This document shows, piece after piece, positions 1-9,568 of a DNA stretch of 42,968 nucleotides (within the stretch, counting starts at the first letter, position 1; the number at the start of each line of letters is the position of its first letter). The notes below the pieces were generated by a model. It saw only the letters and a program-made list of their open reading frames with translations, was not told the DNA's origin and made no database searches. Source of the DNA: an uncultured Bacteroides sp. (GTDB taxonomy: Bacteria; Bacteroidota; Bacteroidia; Bacteroidales; Bacteroidaceae); NCBI RefSeq assembly GCF_949298305.1, contig NZ_CASFWU010000023.1, forward strand, positions 1-42,968, read 5' to 3'. The position numbers and the translations under genes were made by a program.

Positions 1-18
1 CTTGTCTGTTCATAATAA

Positions 19-66
19 TTGAGGTTTGATTGTATTCACTACCGCAAAGCTACAACCAAACCTCAA
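19..66. repeat. 16-bp inverted repeat at left window edge
   Basis: Positions 19-34 and 51-66 are complementary at 15 of 16 positions, with a 16-nt loop. On the minus strand the right arm and loop contain TAGCTTTG (45-52), a match to the Bacteroides -7 element TAnnTTTG, but no TTG lies at the usual distance upstream. A minus-strand ATG at 11-13 follows (M-N-R-Q, then the window ends), so this could be the promoter or leader of the gene after rpoC. Only four codons are visible and that gene cannot be identified. Confidence 0.4.
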
Positions 67-162
67 GGTTTAAAAGGTGCATTTATTCGAATGCTTACCA
101 ATCAACGATAGCCCTTAAAAGAGAGGGCACTATTGCCGCTCACGGGAAGCTGTCGATTACAT

Positions 163-209
163 CACAAAAAACAAACAGGGAGGATGTCCTTAAACGAACA
201 CCCTCCCTG
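163..209 (-). terminator. rho-independent terminator after rpoC
   Basis: Arms 176-187 and 198-209 pair at 11 of 12 positions around a 10-nt loop. On the minus strand the stem is followed by a T-rich tract (163-175). It lies 33 nt past the rpoC stop and is the likely end of the long translation/transcription operon. Confidence 0.85.
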
Positions 210-241
210 CAAAATATTTACAATTGATGTACTACTTATAC

Positions 242-3200
242 TTATTCATCCACCTTCTCATCTACAGCATAGTCGAGTACGGTTTTCTTGTTGGCAAGCA
301 TACGGTCGTACTCTTCCTTGGAGCCTACGATGATTTTCTCAAAGTCACGCTGTCCGGTACCGGCAGGAATCAGATGACCGCAGATGACGTTCTCCTTCAT
401 ACCTTCCAGCTTGTCCACCTTGCCGTTGATAGCAGCTTCGTTAAGGACCTTCGTTGTTTCCTGGAAGGAAGCGGCAGACATGAAGCTCGACGTCTGCAAA
501 GCGGCACGGGTAATACCCTGAAGAATCTGAGTAGAAGTGGCGGGAACGGCATCGCGTACCTCAACCAACTTCATGTCACGACGCTTTAGCATGGAGTTTT
601 CGTCACGCAACTTGCGGGCGGTGACAATCTGACCCGGCTGCAGAGTCTGTGAGTCGCCGGCATCTACCACGACCTTCTTGCCCCAGATGCGGTCGTTCTC
701 TTCCATGAACTCCAGCTTGTCCACTACCTGCTGTTCGAGGAAGCGGGTGTCGCCCGGTTCGTCGATTTCGACCTTGCGCATCATCTGGCGGACAATGATC
801 TCAAAGTGCTTGTCGTTAATCTTCACACCTTGCAGACGGTAAACGTCCTGTACTTCATTAACAATATATTCCTGTACAGCCGTGGGACCCTTGATGGCCA
901 GGATGTCGGCCGGCGTGATGGCGCCGTCGGACAACGGGGTACCGGCACGCACGTAGTCGTTTTCCTGTACCAGAATCTGGCGTGACAGGGGCACGAGGTA
1001 TTTCTTGACCTCGCCGGTCTTGGAGGTAACGACAATCTCGCGGTTACCACGTTTCACCTTACCCATGGTAATCTCACCGTCGATTTCGGAAACGACGGCG
1101 GGGTTGGACGGGTTACGGGCCTCGAACAACTCGGTGACACGGGGAAGACCACCCGTGATATCACCGGCCTTGCCGACAGCACGCGGAATCTTCACGATAA
1201 CTTCACCGGCCTTCACCTTCTGTCCGTCCTCAACTACCACGTGGCCACCCACAGGCAGGTTGTAGGTACGGATGAGCTCGCCGTCCTCGGTCATGATGTG
1301 TGCGGTAGGCACCTTGGTCTTGTCCTTGGACTCGATGATGATGATTTCGCGCAGACCGGTGGATTCATCCGATTCAATCTTATAGGTAACGTTCTCGATG
1401 ACACCCTCGAACTCAATCTTACCGGTAGCTTCGGTGATGATGACGGCGTTGAACGGGTCCCAACGGGCAATCAGCTTGCCGGCTTCCACCAGCTCGCCGT
1501 CTGCGGCATAGAGCGTAGAGCCGTAGGGCACGTTGTGCGTAGACAGCACGATGCCGGTGTTGACATCCACAAAGCGGACTTCGGCCAGACGACCGACAAC
1601 AACCTTGGCAGGTTCGCCGGCTTCGTCAATGACGTCTACCGTACGGAGTTCTTCAAATTCAAGACGGGCAGCGTTCTTGGCCACGATGCTGGCATTGGCT
1701 GCGATGTTGGCAGCCGTACCACCGGCGTGGAAAGTACGCAACGTCAGCTGAGTACCCGGTTCACCGATGGACTGTGCAGCGATGACGCCGACAGCCTCGC
1801 CTTTCTGAACCATGCGGCTGGTGGCCAGGTTGCGGCCATAGCACTTGGCGCAGACACCTTTCTTGGACTCGCAAGTCAGCACGGAACGGATTTCGACGCT
1901 CTCGATGGGCGAGTCTTCAATCTTCTGCGCAATGGCTTCGGTAATTTCCTCACCGCCGGCAACAATCAGCTCGCCGGTTGTCGGATGAACAATATCGTGT
2001 ACGGATACACGTCCCAGGATGCGCTCATACAGCGTAGCGATAACTTCATCGTTGTTCTTCAACGCTGTACAAACCAGTCCGCGGAGTGTACCGCAGTCTT
2101 CTTCGTTGATAATCACGTCGTGCGAAACGTCTACCAGACGACGGGTCAGGTATCCGGCATCGGCTGTCTTCAAGGCGGTATCGGCCAAACCCTTACGGGC
2201 ACCGTGGGTAGAGATGAAGTACTCCAACACGGACAAGCCTTCCTTAAAGTTAGAAAGAATCGGGTTCTCAATAATCTGACCGCCTTCTGCACCGGCTTTC
2301 TGAGGCTTGGCCATCAAACCACGCATACCGGAGAGCTGACGAATCTGTTCCTTAGAACCACGGGCACCGGAGTCAAGCATCATGTAGACGGAGTTGAATC
2401 CCTGGTCGTCGTTGGAAATGGTCTTCATCAGGATGTTGGACAACTCAGAGTTGACATGTGTCCAGATATCGATAACCTGGTTGTAACGCTCGTTGTTGGT
2501 GATGAAACCCATGTTATAGTTGTTGATGACCTGCTCTACTTCTTCGTAACCTTTCTGTACGAGCGCCTCTTTCTCCTCGGGAATGATAATATCGCCCAAG
2601 TTGAAGGAAAGACCGCCCTTGAAGGCCATGTAGTAACCCAAGTTCTTGATTCCGTCCAAGAAATCGGCAGCCTTGGCCACACCGCAAACTTTAATAACAT
2701 GGCTGATGATGTCGCGGAGTGACTTCTTGGAGATAATGGTATTGATGTATCCGGCCTCGGGTGGAACAATCTCATTCACAATGACACGGCCTACGGAAGT
2801 ATCGTGCATCATCTTGTCGACAATGTTTCCATTCTCGTCCACGTCCTTCACAACGACACTGACGGGAGCATGAATGTCACACTTGCCTTCATTGTAAGCA
2901 ATCAGAGCCTCTTCAGGACCATAGAATACCAGGCCTTCGCCCTTGGCACCCTTGCGCAACTTGGTGATGTAGTACAAACCCAGCACCATGTCCTGTGCAG
3001 GCACGGTGATAGGCGCGCCGTTGGCAGGATTCAATATATTATGAGACTGGAGCATCAGCATCTGTGCTTCCAGAATGGCTTCGTTGCTCAGAGGCAAGTG
3101 AACGGCCATCTGGTCACCGTCGAAGTCGGCATTGAACGCCGTACAAGCCAACGGATGCAACTGAATAGCCTTACCTTCAATCATCTTCGGCTGGAAAGCC

Positions 3201-4537
3201 TGGATACCCAGACGGTGCAGTGTCGGGGCACGGTTCAGCAGGACGGGATGTCCTTTCATCACATGCTCCAGAATGTCCCAAATAACGGGTTCCTTGCGGT
3301 CTACAATCTTCTTGGCACTCTTGACCGTCTTCACGATGCCGCGCTCTATAAGTTTACGGATGATAAACGGCTTGTAAAGCTCGGCAGCCATCAGTTTAGG
3401 AATACCGCACTCACCCATTTTCAATTCAGGGCCTACAACGATAACCGAACGGGCAGAATAGTCAACACGCTTACCCAACAGGTTCTGACGGAAACGTCCC
3501 TGCTTACCTTTCAAGCTGTCCGAAAGAGACTTCAACGGACGGTTTGCATCGGTCTTAACAGCGCTGGACTTACGGGAATTATCGAACAAAGAGTCGACAG
3601 CTTCCTGCAACATACGTTTTTCGTTACGAAGAATGACTTCGGGTGCCTTGATTTCAATCAACCGTTTCAAACGGTTGTTACGGATAATGACACGACGGTA
3701 AAGATCATTCAAGTCGGAAGTGGCAAAACGCCCGCCATCCAACGGAACCAACGGACGCAATTCAGGCGGGATGACAGGTACAATGCGTACAATCATCCAT
3801 TCAGGTTTATTACGTCCACGCGAAGCACGGAAGGACTCAACCACCTGAAGACGTTTCAAAGCCTCGCTCTTGCGTTGCTGAGAAGCATCGCTACCAGCAC
3901 GATGACGCAGCTCATAAGACAATGCATCCAAATCAATATGAGAAAGGAGGTCATAAATAGCCTCGGCACCCATCTTGGCAATAAACTTGTTCGGATCTGA
4001 ATCTTCCAGGAACTGATTTTCCTTAGGCAGTTTATCCAACAAATCCAGATATTCACCTTCTTCCAACAAGTCGTATTGAGCAACTTCATCGCCTAAGATA
4101 CCCGGCTGTATGACAATATAACGTTCATAATAAATGACAGCATCCAGTTTCTTGGTAGGCAATCCCAACAGATAACCAATCTTATTGGGGAGTGAACGGA
4201 AATACCAGATATGGGCTACAGGCACCACCAGCTGAATGTGGCCCATACGCTCGCGACGCACCTTCTTCTCGGTCACTTCCACACCGCAACGGTCACAAAC
4301 AATACCTTTATAGCGGATGCGTTTGTACTTACCGCAGTGGCATTCATAATCCTTGATAGGACCAAAAATACGCTCACAGAAGAGGCCGTCACGTTCAGGC
4401 TTATACGTACGGTAGTTGATGGTTTCAGGCTTTAAAACTTCACCACTCGAATTCTCAAGGATTTCTTCGGGAGAAGCCAAACCGATTGAGATTTTCGAGA
4501 AATTACTTTTTATCTTGTTATCTTTTCTAAAAGCCAT
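242..4537 (-). CDS. rpoC: DNA-directed RNA polymerase subunit beta'
   Basis: Encodes the 1431-residue beta' subunit, which with beta forms the catalytic core of RNA polymerase. The N-terminal zinc ribbon has Cys66, Cys68, Cys81 and Cys84. The Mg-chelating signature NADFDGDQM is at residues 469-477, and the second zinc site is visible as the CESKKGVCAKC segment in the C-terminal half. The length is normal for Bacteroidetes beta'. The gene starts 108 nt after the rpoB stop, and that gap is filled with inverted repeats (4548-4640). No frameshift is seen over 4.3 kb. A 493-codon open frame on the opposite strand (1241-2722) is a shadow of this gene. It is the last gene before the operon terminator. 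Confidence 0.99.
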   Translation of the reverse strand: MAFRKDNKIKSNFSKISIGLASPEEILENSSGEVLKPETINYRTYKPERDGLFCERIFGPIKDYECHCGKYKRIRYKGIVCDRCGVEVTEKKVRRERMGHIQLVVPVAHIWYFRSLPNKIGYLLGLPTKKLDAVIYYERYIVIQPGILGDEVAQYDLLEEGEYLDLLDKLPKENQFLEDSDPNKFIAKMGAEAIYDLLSHIDLDALSYELRHRAGSDASQQRKSEALKRLQVVESFRASRGRNKPEWMIVRIVPVIPPELRPLVPLDGGRFATSDLNDLYRRVIIRNNRLKRLIEIKAPEVILRNEKRMLQEAVDSLFDNSRKSSAVKTDANRPLKSLSDSLKGKQGRFRQNLLGKRVDYSARSVIVVGPELKMGECGIPKLMAAELYKPFIIRKLIERGIVKTVKSAKKIVDRKEPVIWDILEHVMKGHPVLLNRAPTLHRLGIQAFQPKMIEGKAIQLHPLACTAFNADFDGDQMAVHLPLSNEAILEAQMLMLQSHNILNPANGAPITVPAQDMVLGLYYITKLRKGAKGEGLVFYGPEEALIAYNEGKCDIHAPVSVVVKDVDENGNIVDKMMHDTSVGRVIVNEIVPPEAGYINTIISKKSLRDIISHVIKVCGVAKAADFLDGIKNLGYYMAFKGGLSFNLGDIIIPEEKEALVQKGYEEVEQVINNYNMGFITNNERYNQVIDIWTHVNSELSNILMKTISNDDQGFNSVYMMLDSGARGSKEQIRQLSGMRGLMAKPQKAGAEGGQIIENPILSNFKEGLSVLEYFISTHGARKGLADTALKTADAGYLTRRLVDVSHDVIINEEDCGTLRGLVCTALKNNDEVIATLYERILGRVSVHDIVHPTTGELIVAGGEEITEAIAQKIEDSPIESVEIRSVLTCESKKGVCAKCYGRNLATSRMVQKGEAVGVIAAQSIGEPGTQLTLRTFHAGGTAANIAANASIVAKNAARLEFEELRTVDVIDEAGEPAKVVVGRLAEVRFVDVNTGIVLSTHNVPYGSTLYAADGELVEAGKLIARWDPFNAVIITEATGKIEFEGVIENVTYKIESDESTGLREIIIIESKDKTKVPTAHIMTEDGELIRTYNLPVGGHVVVEDGQKVKAGEVIVKIPRAVGKAGDITGGLPRVTELFEARNPSNPAVVSEIDGEITMGKVKRGNREIVVTSKTGEVKKYLVPLSRQILVQENDYVRAGTPLSDGAITPADILAIKGPTAVQEYIVNEVQDVYRLQGVKINDKHFEIIVRQMMRKVEIDEPGDTRFLEQQVVDKLEFMEENDRIWGKKVVVDAGDSQTLQPGQIVTARKLRDENSMLKRRDMKLVEVRDAVPATSTQILQGITRAALQTSSFMSAASFQETTKVLNEAAINGKVDKLEGMKENVICGHLIPAGTGQRDFEKIIVGSKEEYDRMLANKKTVLDYAVDEKVDE

Positions 4538-4547
4538 ACTTTATATT

Positions 4548-4640
4548 AATTGATAATTGACAATGGATTATTGAAAAATGAAAGCAGACAACCAATAATC
4601 GGGAAGAAGAGCACAAACTCCTCTTTCCCAATTATCAATT
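4548..4640. repeat. nested inverted repeats between rpoB and rpoC
   Basis: A perfect 12-bp inverted repeat (4548-4559 with 4629-4640) encloses an 8-bp hairpin (4566-4573 with 4593-4600) and a purine/pyrimidine stem (about 4601-4611 with 4618-4629). The outer arms are built from short AT-rich near-tandem units (ATTATCA, ATTATTC, ATTATTC on the right). No T tract follows, so this is not a standard terminator. It may be an mRNA processing or stability structure. Confidence 0.7.
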
Positions 4641-4645
4641 ATTCA

Positions 4646-7600
4646 TTATTCTAAGTTGATGCTCAATCCGAGTCCTCTCAACTCGTGGAGCAACACGTTC
4701 AGAGATTCCGGTATGCCGGGAGTGGGCATCGGCTCACCCTTCACGATGGCTTCGTAGGCTTTGGAACGTCCTACTACATCATCCGACTTGATGGTCAAGA
4801 TTTCCTGCAGGATATGGGCGGCACCGAAAGCTTCGAGTGCCCAAACCTCCATTTCTCCGAAACGCTGACCACCGAACTGTGCCTTACCACCCAACGGCTG
4901 CTGCGTAATGAGTGAGTACGGACCGATGGAACGGGCGTGCATCTTGTCTTCAACCATGTGGCCTAACTTCAACATATAAGTCACACCTACCGTAGCCTGC
5001 TGTTCAAATGCCTCACCAGTGCCTCCGTCATACAGCGTTGTCTTACCATAGCGGGGCAAACCGGCCTTATCAGTCCATTCGTTCAGGTCGTCCAAGGTAG
5101 CACCGTCAAAGATAGGTGTGGCAAATTTCACGCCCAGCTTCTTGCCGGCACGACCTAATACAGCCTCGAAAATCTGTCCGATGTTCATACGCGAAGGCAC
5201 ACCCAACGGGTTCAGAACAATGTCAACAGGAGTACCGTCAGCCAAGAACGGCATGTCCTCCTGACGTACCACGCGGGAAACAATACCTTTGTTACCGTGA
5301 CGACCGGCCATCTTGTCACCAACACCAATCTTACGTTTCTTGGCAATATATACTTTGGCCATCTGGATGATGCCTGCAGGCAATTCATCACCAATGGTAA
5401 TGGCAAATTTCTTACGTTTCAATTCGGCATCGAGTTCCTTATACTTCTTTATATAATTCATAATCAATGCACGAATCAATGAGTTGGTATGTTCGTCCTT
5501 CGTCCAATTGCTCAACTGAATAGCCGTAAAATCCAAATCGCCGAAATCGGAAGCGGAGAAACGAGCACCCTTGGAAATGACATCCGCACCGATATAATCT
5601 TTCACACCTTCAGAAGTATAATTCTCTGTCAGTTTCAGCAACTTGTTTATCAGAATCTTCTTCAAAGCGGCCACCTTGCCTTCAAATTCATCGTCAATCT
5701 TCGGCAGTAATGCCTTGTCTGCCAACTTGGAACTACGAGTCTTGATGACACGAGAGAACAGACGTTTACCAATAACCACACCCTTCAACGACGGAGAAGC
5801 TTTCAGTGAAGCATCCTTCACATCGCCAGCCTTGTCACCAAAGATGGCACGGAGCAATTTCTCTTCTGGTGAAGGATCGGATTCGCCTTTCGGGGTAATC
5901 TTACCAATCAGGATGTCACCAGGTTCGATACGTGCACCAACACGTACAATACCATTCTCATCCAAATCCTTGGTAGCTTCTTCGCTTACATTAGGTATAT
6001 CGGAAGTAAGTTCCTCCATACCGCGCTTCGTTTCGCGAACCTCAAGAGAATATTCCTCCACGTGCACCGAAGTCAGCAGGTCTTCACGAACCACACGTTC
6101 ATTCAACACAATGGCATCCTCGTAATTGTAGCCCTTCCATGGCATATATGCAACAAGCAGATTTTTACCCAAAGCCAATTCACCGTCTTCGGTGGAATAA
6201 CCTTCAGTCAAAATTTGCCCCTTCGTCACACGCTGACCTTTCTCACAAATCGGGCGCAGGTCAATTGTCATATTCTGATTAGTGCGACGCCATTTCGGAA
6301 TACGGTATTCCTTCAAGGCGGGCTCGAAACTAACAAACTCTTCATCTTCTGTACGGTCGTAAAGAATACGAATGGTGGTTGCATCTACAAAATCCACAAC
6401 ACCTTCACCTTCAGCCGTAATCTGGGTACGCGAGTCGCGAGCCAACTGTCGTTCAATACCAGTACCAACGATAGGAGCCTCACTTCTCAATAAAGGAACA
6501 GCCTGGCGCATCATGTTCGATCCCATCAACGCACGGTTAGCATCGTCATGTTCGAGGAACGGAATCAAAGAAGCGGCAATAGAGGCAATCTGCTGCGGCG
6601 ACACATCCATTAACTCTACTTCAGAAGGAGGAACAACAGGATAATCCGCATCTTGACGAGACTTCACTTTATCACGGATAAAGGTTCCGTCATCGTTCAG
6701 CGGAGCATTGCCCTGTGCAATAATCTTTCCCTCCTCTTCTTCGGCAGAAAGATAAACCAATCCTTCATCTGAAAGATCTACTTTACCATTAGCGACCTTG
6801 CGATAAGGAGTCTCAATGAAGCCAAGGTCATTGATTTTGGCAAACACACAAAGTGAAGAAATCAAACCGATGTTCGGGCCTTCAGGTGTTTCGATAGGAC
6901 ACAGACGGCCATAGTGCGTATAGTGTACGTCTCGCACCTCGAAACCGGCACGTTCACGGGACAAGCCACCAGGACCCAAGGCTGACATACGGCGTTTGTG
7001 CGTAATTTCAGCCAGCGGGTTGGTCTGATCCATGAACTGAGAAAGAGCATTCGTCCCGAAGAAAGAATTGATAACGGAAGAAATAGTCTTCGCATTAATC
7101 AAATCAATCGGAGTAAACACTTCGTTGTCACGCACGTTCATACGCTCACGAATGGTACGTGACATACGCGCCAGACCTATGGCGAACTGATTGGACAACT
7201 GCTCACCAACTGTACGCACACGACGGTTGCTCAAGTGGTCGATATCGTCCACGTCAGCCTTCGAATTAATCAGTTCAATCAGATACTTGATAATTTCAAT
7301 GATATCTTCTTTAGTAAGAACGCGCACGTCCATATCGGTCGTCAGGTTCAACTTCTTGTTGATGCGGTAACGGCCTACATCGCCCAAATCATATCTTTTC
7401 TCCGAGAAGAACAGGTTGTTGATAACCTCGCGCGCACTTGCATCATCAGCCGGGTCTGCATTACGCAACTGACGGTAGATGTAAAGTACAGCTTCCTTTT
7501 CAGAGTTACTCGGGTCTTTCTGTAAGGTATTATATATGATAGAATAATCAGACTGGTTCGGTTCATCCTTATGTACAAGAATGTTTGAAACGCCTGACTC

Positions 7601-8458
7601 CAAAATAACATCAATATGTTCCGGTTCAATCACGGTTTCACGATCAATAACCACTTCATTACGCTCGATAGAAACCACTTCACCAGTATCTTCATCTACA
7701 AAATCCTCAATCCATGTCTTCAAGACACGAGCCGCCAACTTACGACCGACATATTTCTTCAAGTTGGCCTTATTCACTTTTACATCTTCAGCTAAGTTAA
7801 AGATTTCAAGAATGTCCTTATCGTTCTCAAAACCGATAGCACGCAACAAAGTAGTTACAGGCAACTTCTTCTTACGATCAATGTAAGCATACATTACGTT
7901 GTTAATATCCGTAGCAAATTCAATCCACGATCCCTTAAAGGGGATAATGCGAGCGGAATACAACTTTGTACCATTCGCGTGCACACTTTGTCCGAAAAAC
8001 ACACCCGGAGAACGGTGCAACTGTGAAACAACTACACGTTCAGCACCATTGATAACGAATGTAGCCTTATCCGTCATATAGGGAATAGGTCCCAAGAACA
8101 CATCCTGTATCACCGTATCAAAATCTTCATGATCTGGGTCGGTACAATACAGTTTCAATTTTGCTTTTAAAGGTACACTATAAGTAAGCCCTCGCTCTAT
8201 ACATTCATCGATAGTATAACGCGGCGGATCAATATAGTAGTCCAAAAACTCAAGCACAAAATTGTTTCTTGTATCGGCAATGGGGAAGTTTTCTGCAAAC
8301 ACTTTATACAATCCCTCGTTCTTACGTTTTTCAGGCGGGGTATCCAGTTGTAGAAAGTCTTTGAATGACTTCAATTGTACTTCCAAGAAATCCGGATATT
8401 CCAACGGATTCTTAGTCGAAGCGAAATTAATTCTTTGATTTACAGTAGTTGAAGACAT
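4646..8458 (-). CDS. rpoB: DNA-directed RNA polymerase subunit beta
   Basis: Encodes the 1270-residue beta subunit of RNA polymerase. The rifampicin-binding cluster is at residues 470-496 (LSQFMDQTNPL, then ITHKRRMSALGPGGL) and keeps the susceptible-type Asp477, His487 and Ser492, so the known high-level resistance changes at those positions are absent. The C-terminal part contains the conserved GDKMAGRHGNKG segment that lines the active site. It follows rplL by 105 nt, and a terminator-like hairpin lies in that gap. The ATG at 8458 gives the usual Bacteroidetes N-terminus (MSSTTVNQRINF). Confidence 0.99.
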   Translation of the reverse strand: MSSTTVNQRINFASTKNPLEYPDFLEVQLKSFKDFLQLDTPPEKRKNEGLYKVFAENFPIADTRNNFVLEFLDYYIDPPRYTIDECIERGLTYSVPLKAKLKLYCTDPDHEDFDTVIQDVFLGPIPYMTDKATFVINGAERVVVSQLHRSPGVFFGQSVHANGTKLYSARIIPFKGSWIEFATDINNVMYAYIDRKKKLPVTTLLRAIGFENDKDILEIFNLAEDVKVNKANLKKYVGRKLAARVLKTWIEDFVDEDTGEVVSIERNEVVIDRETVIEPEHIDVILESGVSNILVHKDEPNQSDYSIIYNTLQKDPSNSEKEAVLYIYRQLRNADPADDASAREVINNLFFSEKRYDLGDVGRYRINKKLNLTTDMDVRVLTKEDIIEIIKYLIELINSKADVDDIDHLSNRRVRTVGEQLSNQFAIGLARMSRTIRERMNVRDNEVFTPIDLINAKTISSVINSFFGTNALSQFMDQTNPLAEITHKRRMSALGPGGLSRERAGFEVRDVHYTHYGRLCPIETPEGPNIGLISSLCVFAKINDLGFIETPYRKVANGKVDLSDEGLVYLSAEEEEGKIIAQGNAPLNDDGTFIRDKVKSRQDADYPVVPPSEVELMDVSPQQIASIAASLIPFLEHDDANRALMGSNMMRQAVPLLRSEAPIVGTGIERQLARDSRTQITAEGEGVVDFVDATTIRILYDRTEDEEFVSFEPALKEYRIPKWRRTNQNMTIDLRPICEKGQRVTKGQILTEGYSTEDGELALGKNLLVAYMPWKGYNYEDAIVLNERVVREDLLTSVHVEEYSLEVRETKRGMEELTSDIPNVSEEATKDLDENGIVRVGARIEPGDILIGKITPKGESDPSPEEKLLRAIFGDKAGDVKDASLKASPSLKGVVIGKRLFSRVIKTRSSKLADKALLPKIDDEFEGKVAALKKILINKLLKLTENYTSEGVKDYIGADVISKGARFSASDFGDLDFTAIQLSNWTKDEHTNSLIRALIMNYIKKYKELDAELKRKKFAITIGDELPAGIIQMAKVYIAKKRKIGVGDKMAGRHGNKGIVSRVVRQEDMPFLADGTPVDIVLNPLGVPSRMNIGQIFEAVLGRAGKKLGVKFATPIFDGATLDDLNEWTDKAGLPRYGKTTLYDGGTGEAFEQQATVGVTYMLKLGHMVEDKMHARSIGPYSLITQQPLGGKAQFGGQRFGEMEVWALEAFGAAHILQEILTIKSDDVVGRSKAYEAIVKGEPMPTPGIPESLNVLLHELRGLGLSINLE

Positions 8459-8499
8459 CTGATAATGGATTTGTAGAACTTAATTTTAAATATATACAC

Positions 8500-8538
8500 A
8501 AAAAGGTTAAGAACCCTTTTAACGAAGGGTTCCTAACC
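8500..8538 (-). terminator. attenuator-like hairpin between rplL and rpoB
   Basis: Arms 8505-8518 and 8525-8538 pair at 13 of 14 positions around a 6-nt loop. On the minus strand the stem is followed directly by five T residues (8500-8504). The position, after the L12 stop and before rpoB, is the same as that of the partial attenuator known in the E. coli rplJL-rpoBC operon. No separate strong promoter for rpoB is seen downstream, so partial termination is the simplest reading. Confidence 0.75.
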
Positions 8539-8563
8539 GAAATACCTGATAAACAGGCTAATG

Positions 8564-8941
8564 TTATTTAAGTTCAACTTCTGCTCCAGCTTCTTCCAGT
8601 GTCTTCTTCAGTGACTCAGCTTCGTCTTTAGCCAAACCTTCTTTTACTACGCTCGGAGCACCGTCAACCAAATCTTTAGCTTCCTTCAAGCCAAGACCGC
8701 AAGCTTCCTTAACGGCTTTAACAACCTGAAGTTTAGCTGCACCAGCGCTCTTCAATACTACATCGAAAGAAGTCTTCTCTTCTGCGGCGGCAGCAGCACC
8801 AGCTGCAGGACCAGCAGCAACAGCTACAGCTGCAGCAGCAGGTTCAATACCGTATTCTTCCTTCAAAATAGTTGCAAGTTCATTAACTTCTTTTACTGTC
8901 AAGTTAACTAATTGTTCTGCAAAAGCTTTCAAATCTGCCAT
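8564..8941 (-). CDS. rplL: 50S ribosomal protein bL12 (L7/L12)
   Basis: Encodes the 125-residue stalk protein that recruits translational GTPases to the ribosome. An N-terminal dimerisation region (about residues 1-35) is followed by an Ala/Gly-rich hinge (about 36-53, AAAAVAVAAGPAAGAAAAAEE) and a C-terminal domain with the conserved VKAVKEACGLGLKEAKDLVD helix region. Length and hinge are typical. It lies 95 nt after rplJ, and the two are normally co-regulated through L10. Confidence 0.98.
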   Translation of the reverse strand: MADLKAFAEQLVNLTVKEVNELATILKEEYGIEPAAAAVAVAAGPAAGAAAAAEEKTSFDVVLKSAGAAKLQVVKAVKEACGLGLKEAKDLVDGAPSVVKEGLAKDEAESLKKTLEEAGAEVELK

Positions 8942-9036
8942 TTTTGTATGTTTTTTAATTGTTTAAATACTAAATAAATTGATAATGTTTAGGAAAGGAC
9001 AAACTATCAAAAAATGCCTCTCCCAGTTTTGAAGCC

Positions 9037-9558
9037 TTAGGCTTCAGTACGTTCACCAAGAGTCTTGAGGACTCCGTGAAGTGTATTACCACCTGATTGC
9101 AGAGCAGAAATAACATTCTTGGCAGGAGATTGCAGCAAAGCAACAATATCTGCAATAACTTCATTCTTACTCTTGATAGCTACAAGCGCATCCAGCTGGT
9201 CTGCACCTACATAGAAACTTTCCTCAGCATAAGCTGCCTTCAGTCCAGGAATACCTTCTTTCGCCTTGTCCTTGATTAACTTAGCCGGTGCGTTTGCAAC
9301 ATTGCAGAACATAACGGCAGTCGTACCTTTCAGACACCCATAAATGGGAGAATAATCTTCTTCAAGGCTCTCAAGTGCTTTATGGAGCAAAGAATTCTTA
9401 ACAACCATCAGCTTGATACCAGCTTTGAAGCAATCTCTACGCAAAGCGCTGGTTGCAGCAGCATTCATTGCTGTAGTATCAACTAAATAGAAGTGACCGT
9501 ATTCTTTTACAGTAGCAGCAAGCTGCTCAATAATCGTACTTTTATCTTCCTTTCTCAT
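9037..9558 (-). CDS. rplJ: 50S ribosomal protein uL10
   Basis: Encodes the 173-residue stalk base protein that anchors bL12 dimers to 23S rRNA. The N-terminus (MRKEDKSTIIEQLA) and the central KLMVVKNSLLHKALE segment are family-typical, and the C-terminal helix binds L12. It starts 10 nt after rplA, so the two are probably translated as a unit. The stop codon lies in the loop of a short perfect palindrome (9031-9045), with GAAGCC and GGCTTC on either side. Confidence 0.98.
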   Translation of the reverse strand: MRKEDKSTIIEQLAATVKEYGHFYLVDTTAMNAAATSALRRDCFKAGIKLMVVKNSLLHKALESLEEDYSPIYGCLKGTTAVMFCNVANAPAKLIKDKAKEGIPGLKAAYAEESFYVGADQLDALVAIKSKNEVIADIVALLQSPAKNVISALQSGGNTLHGVLKTLGERTEA

Positions 9559-9568
9559 ACTCGTCTTA

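Noticed and set aside
1241..2722. 493-codon open frame opposite rpoC
   Set aside because: Antisense shadow of a certain gene, with no family features.
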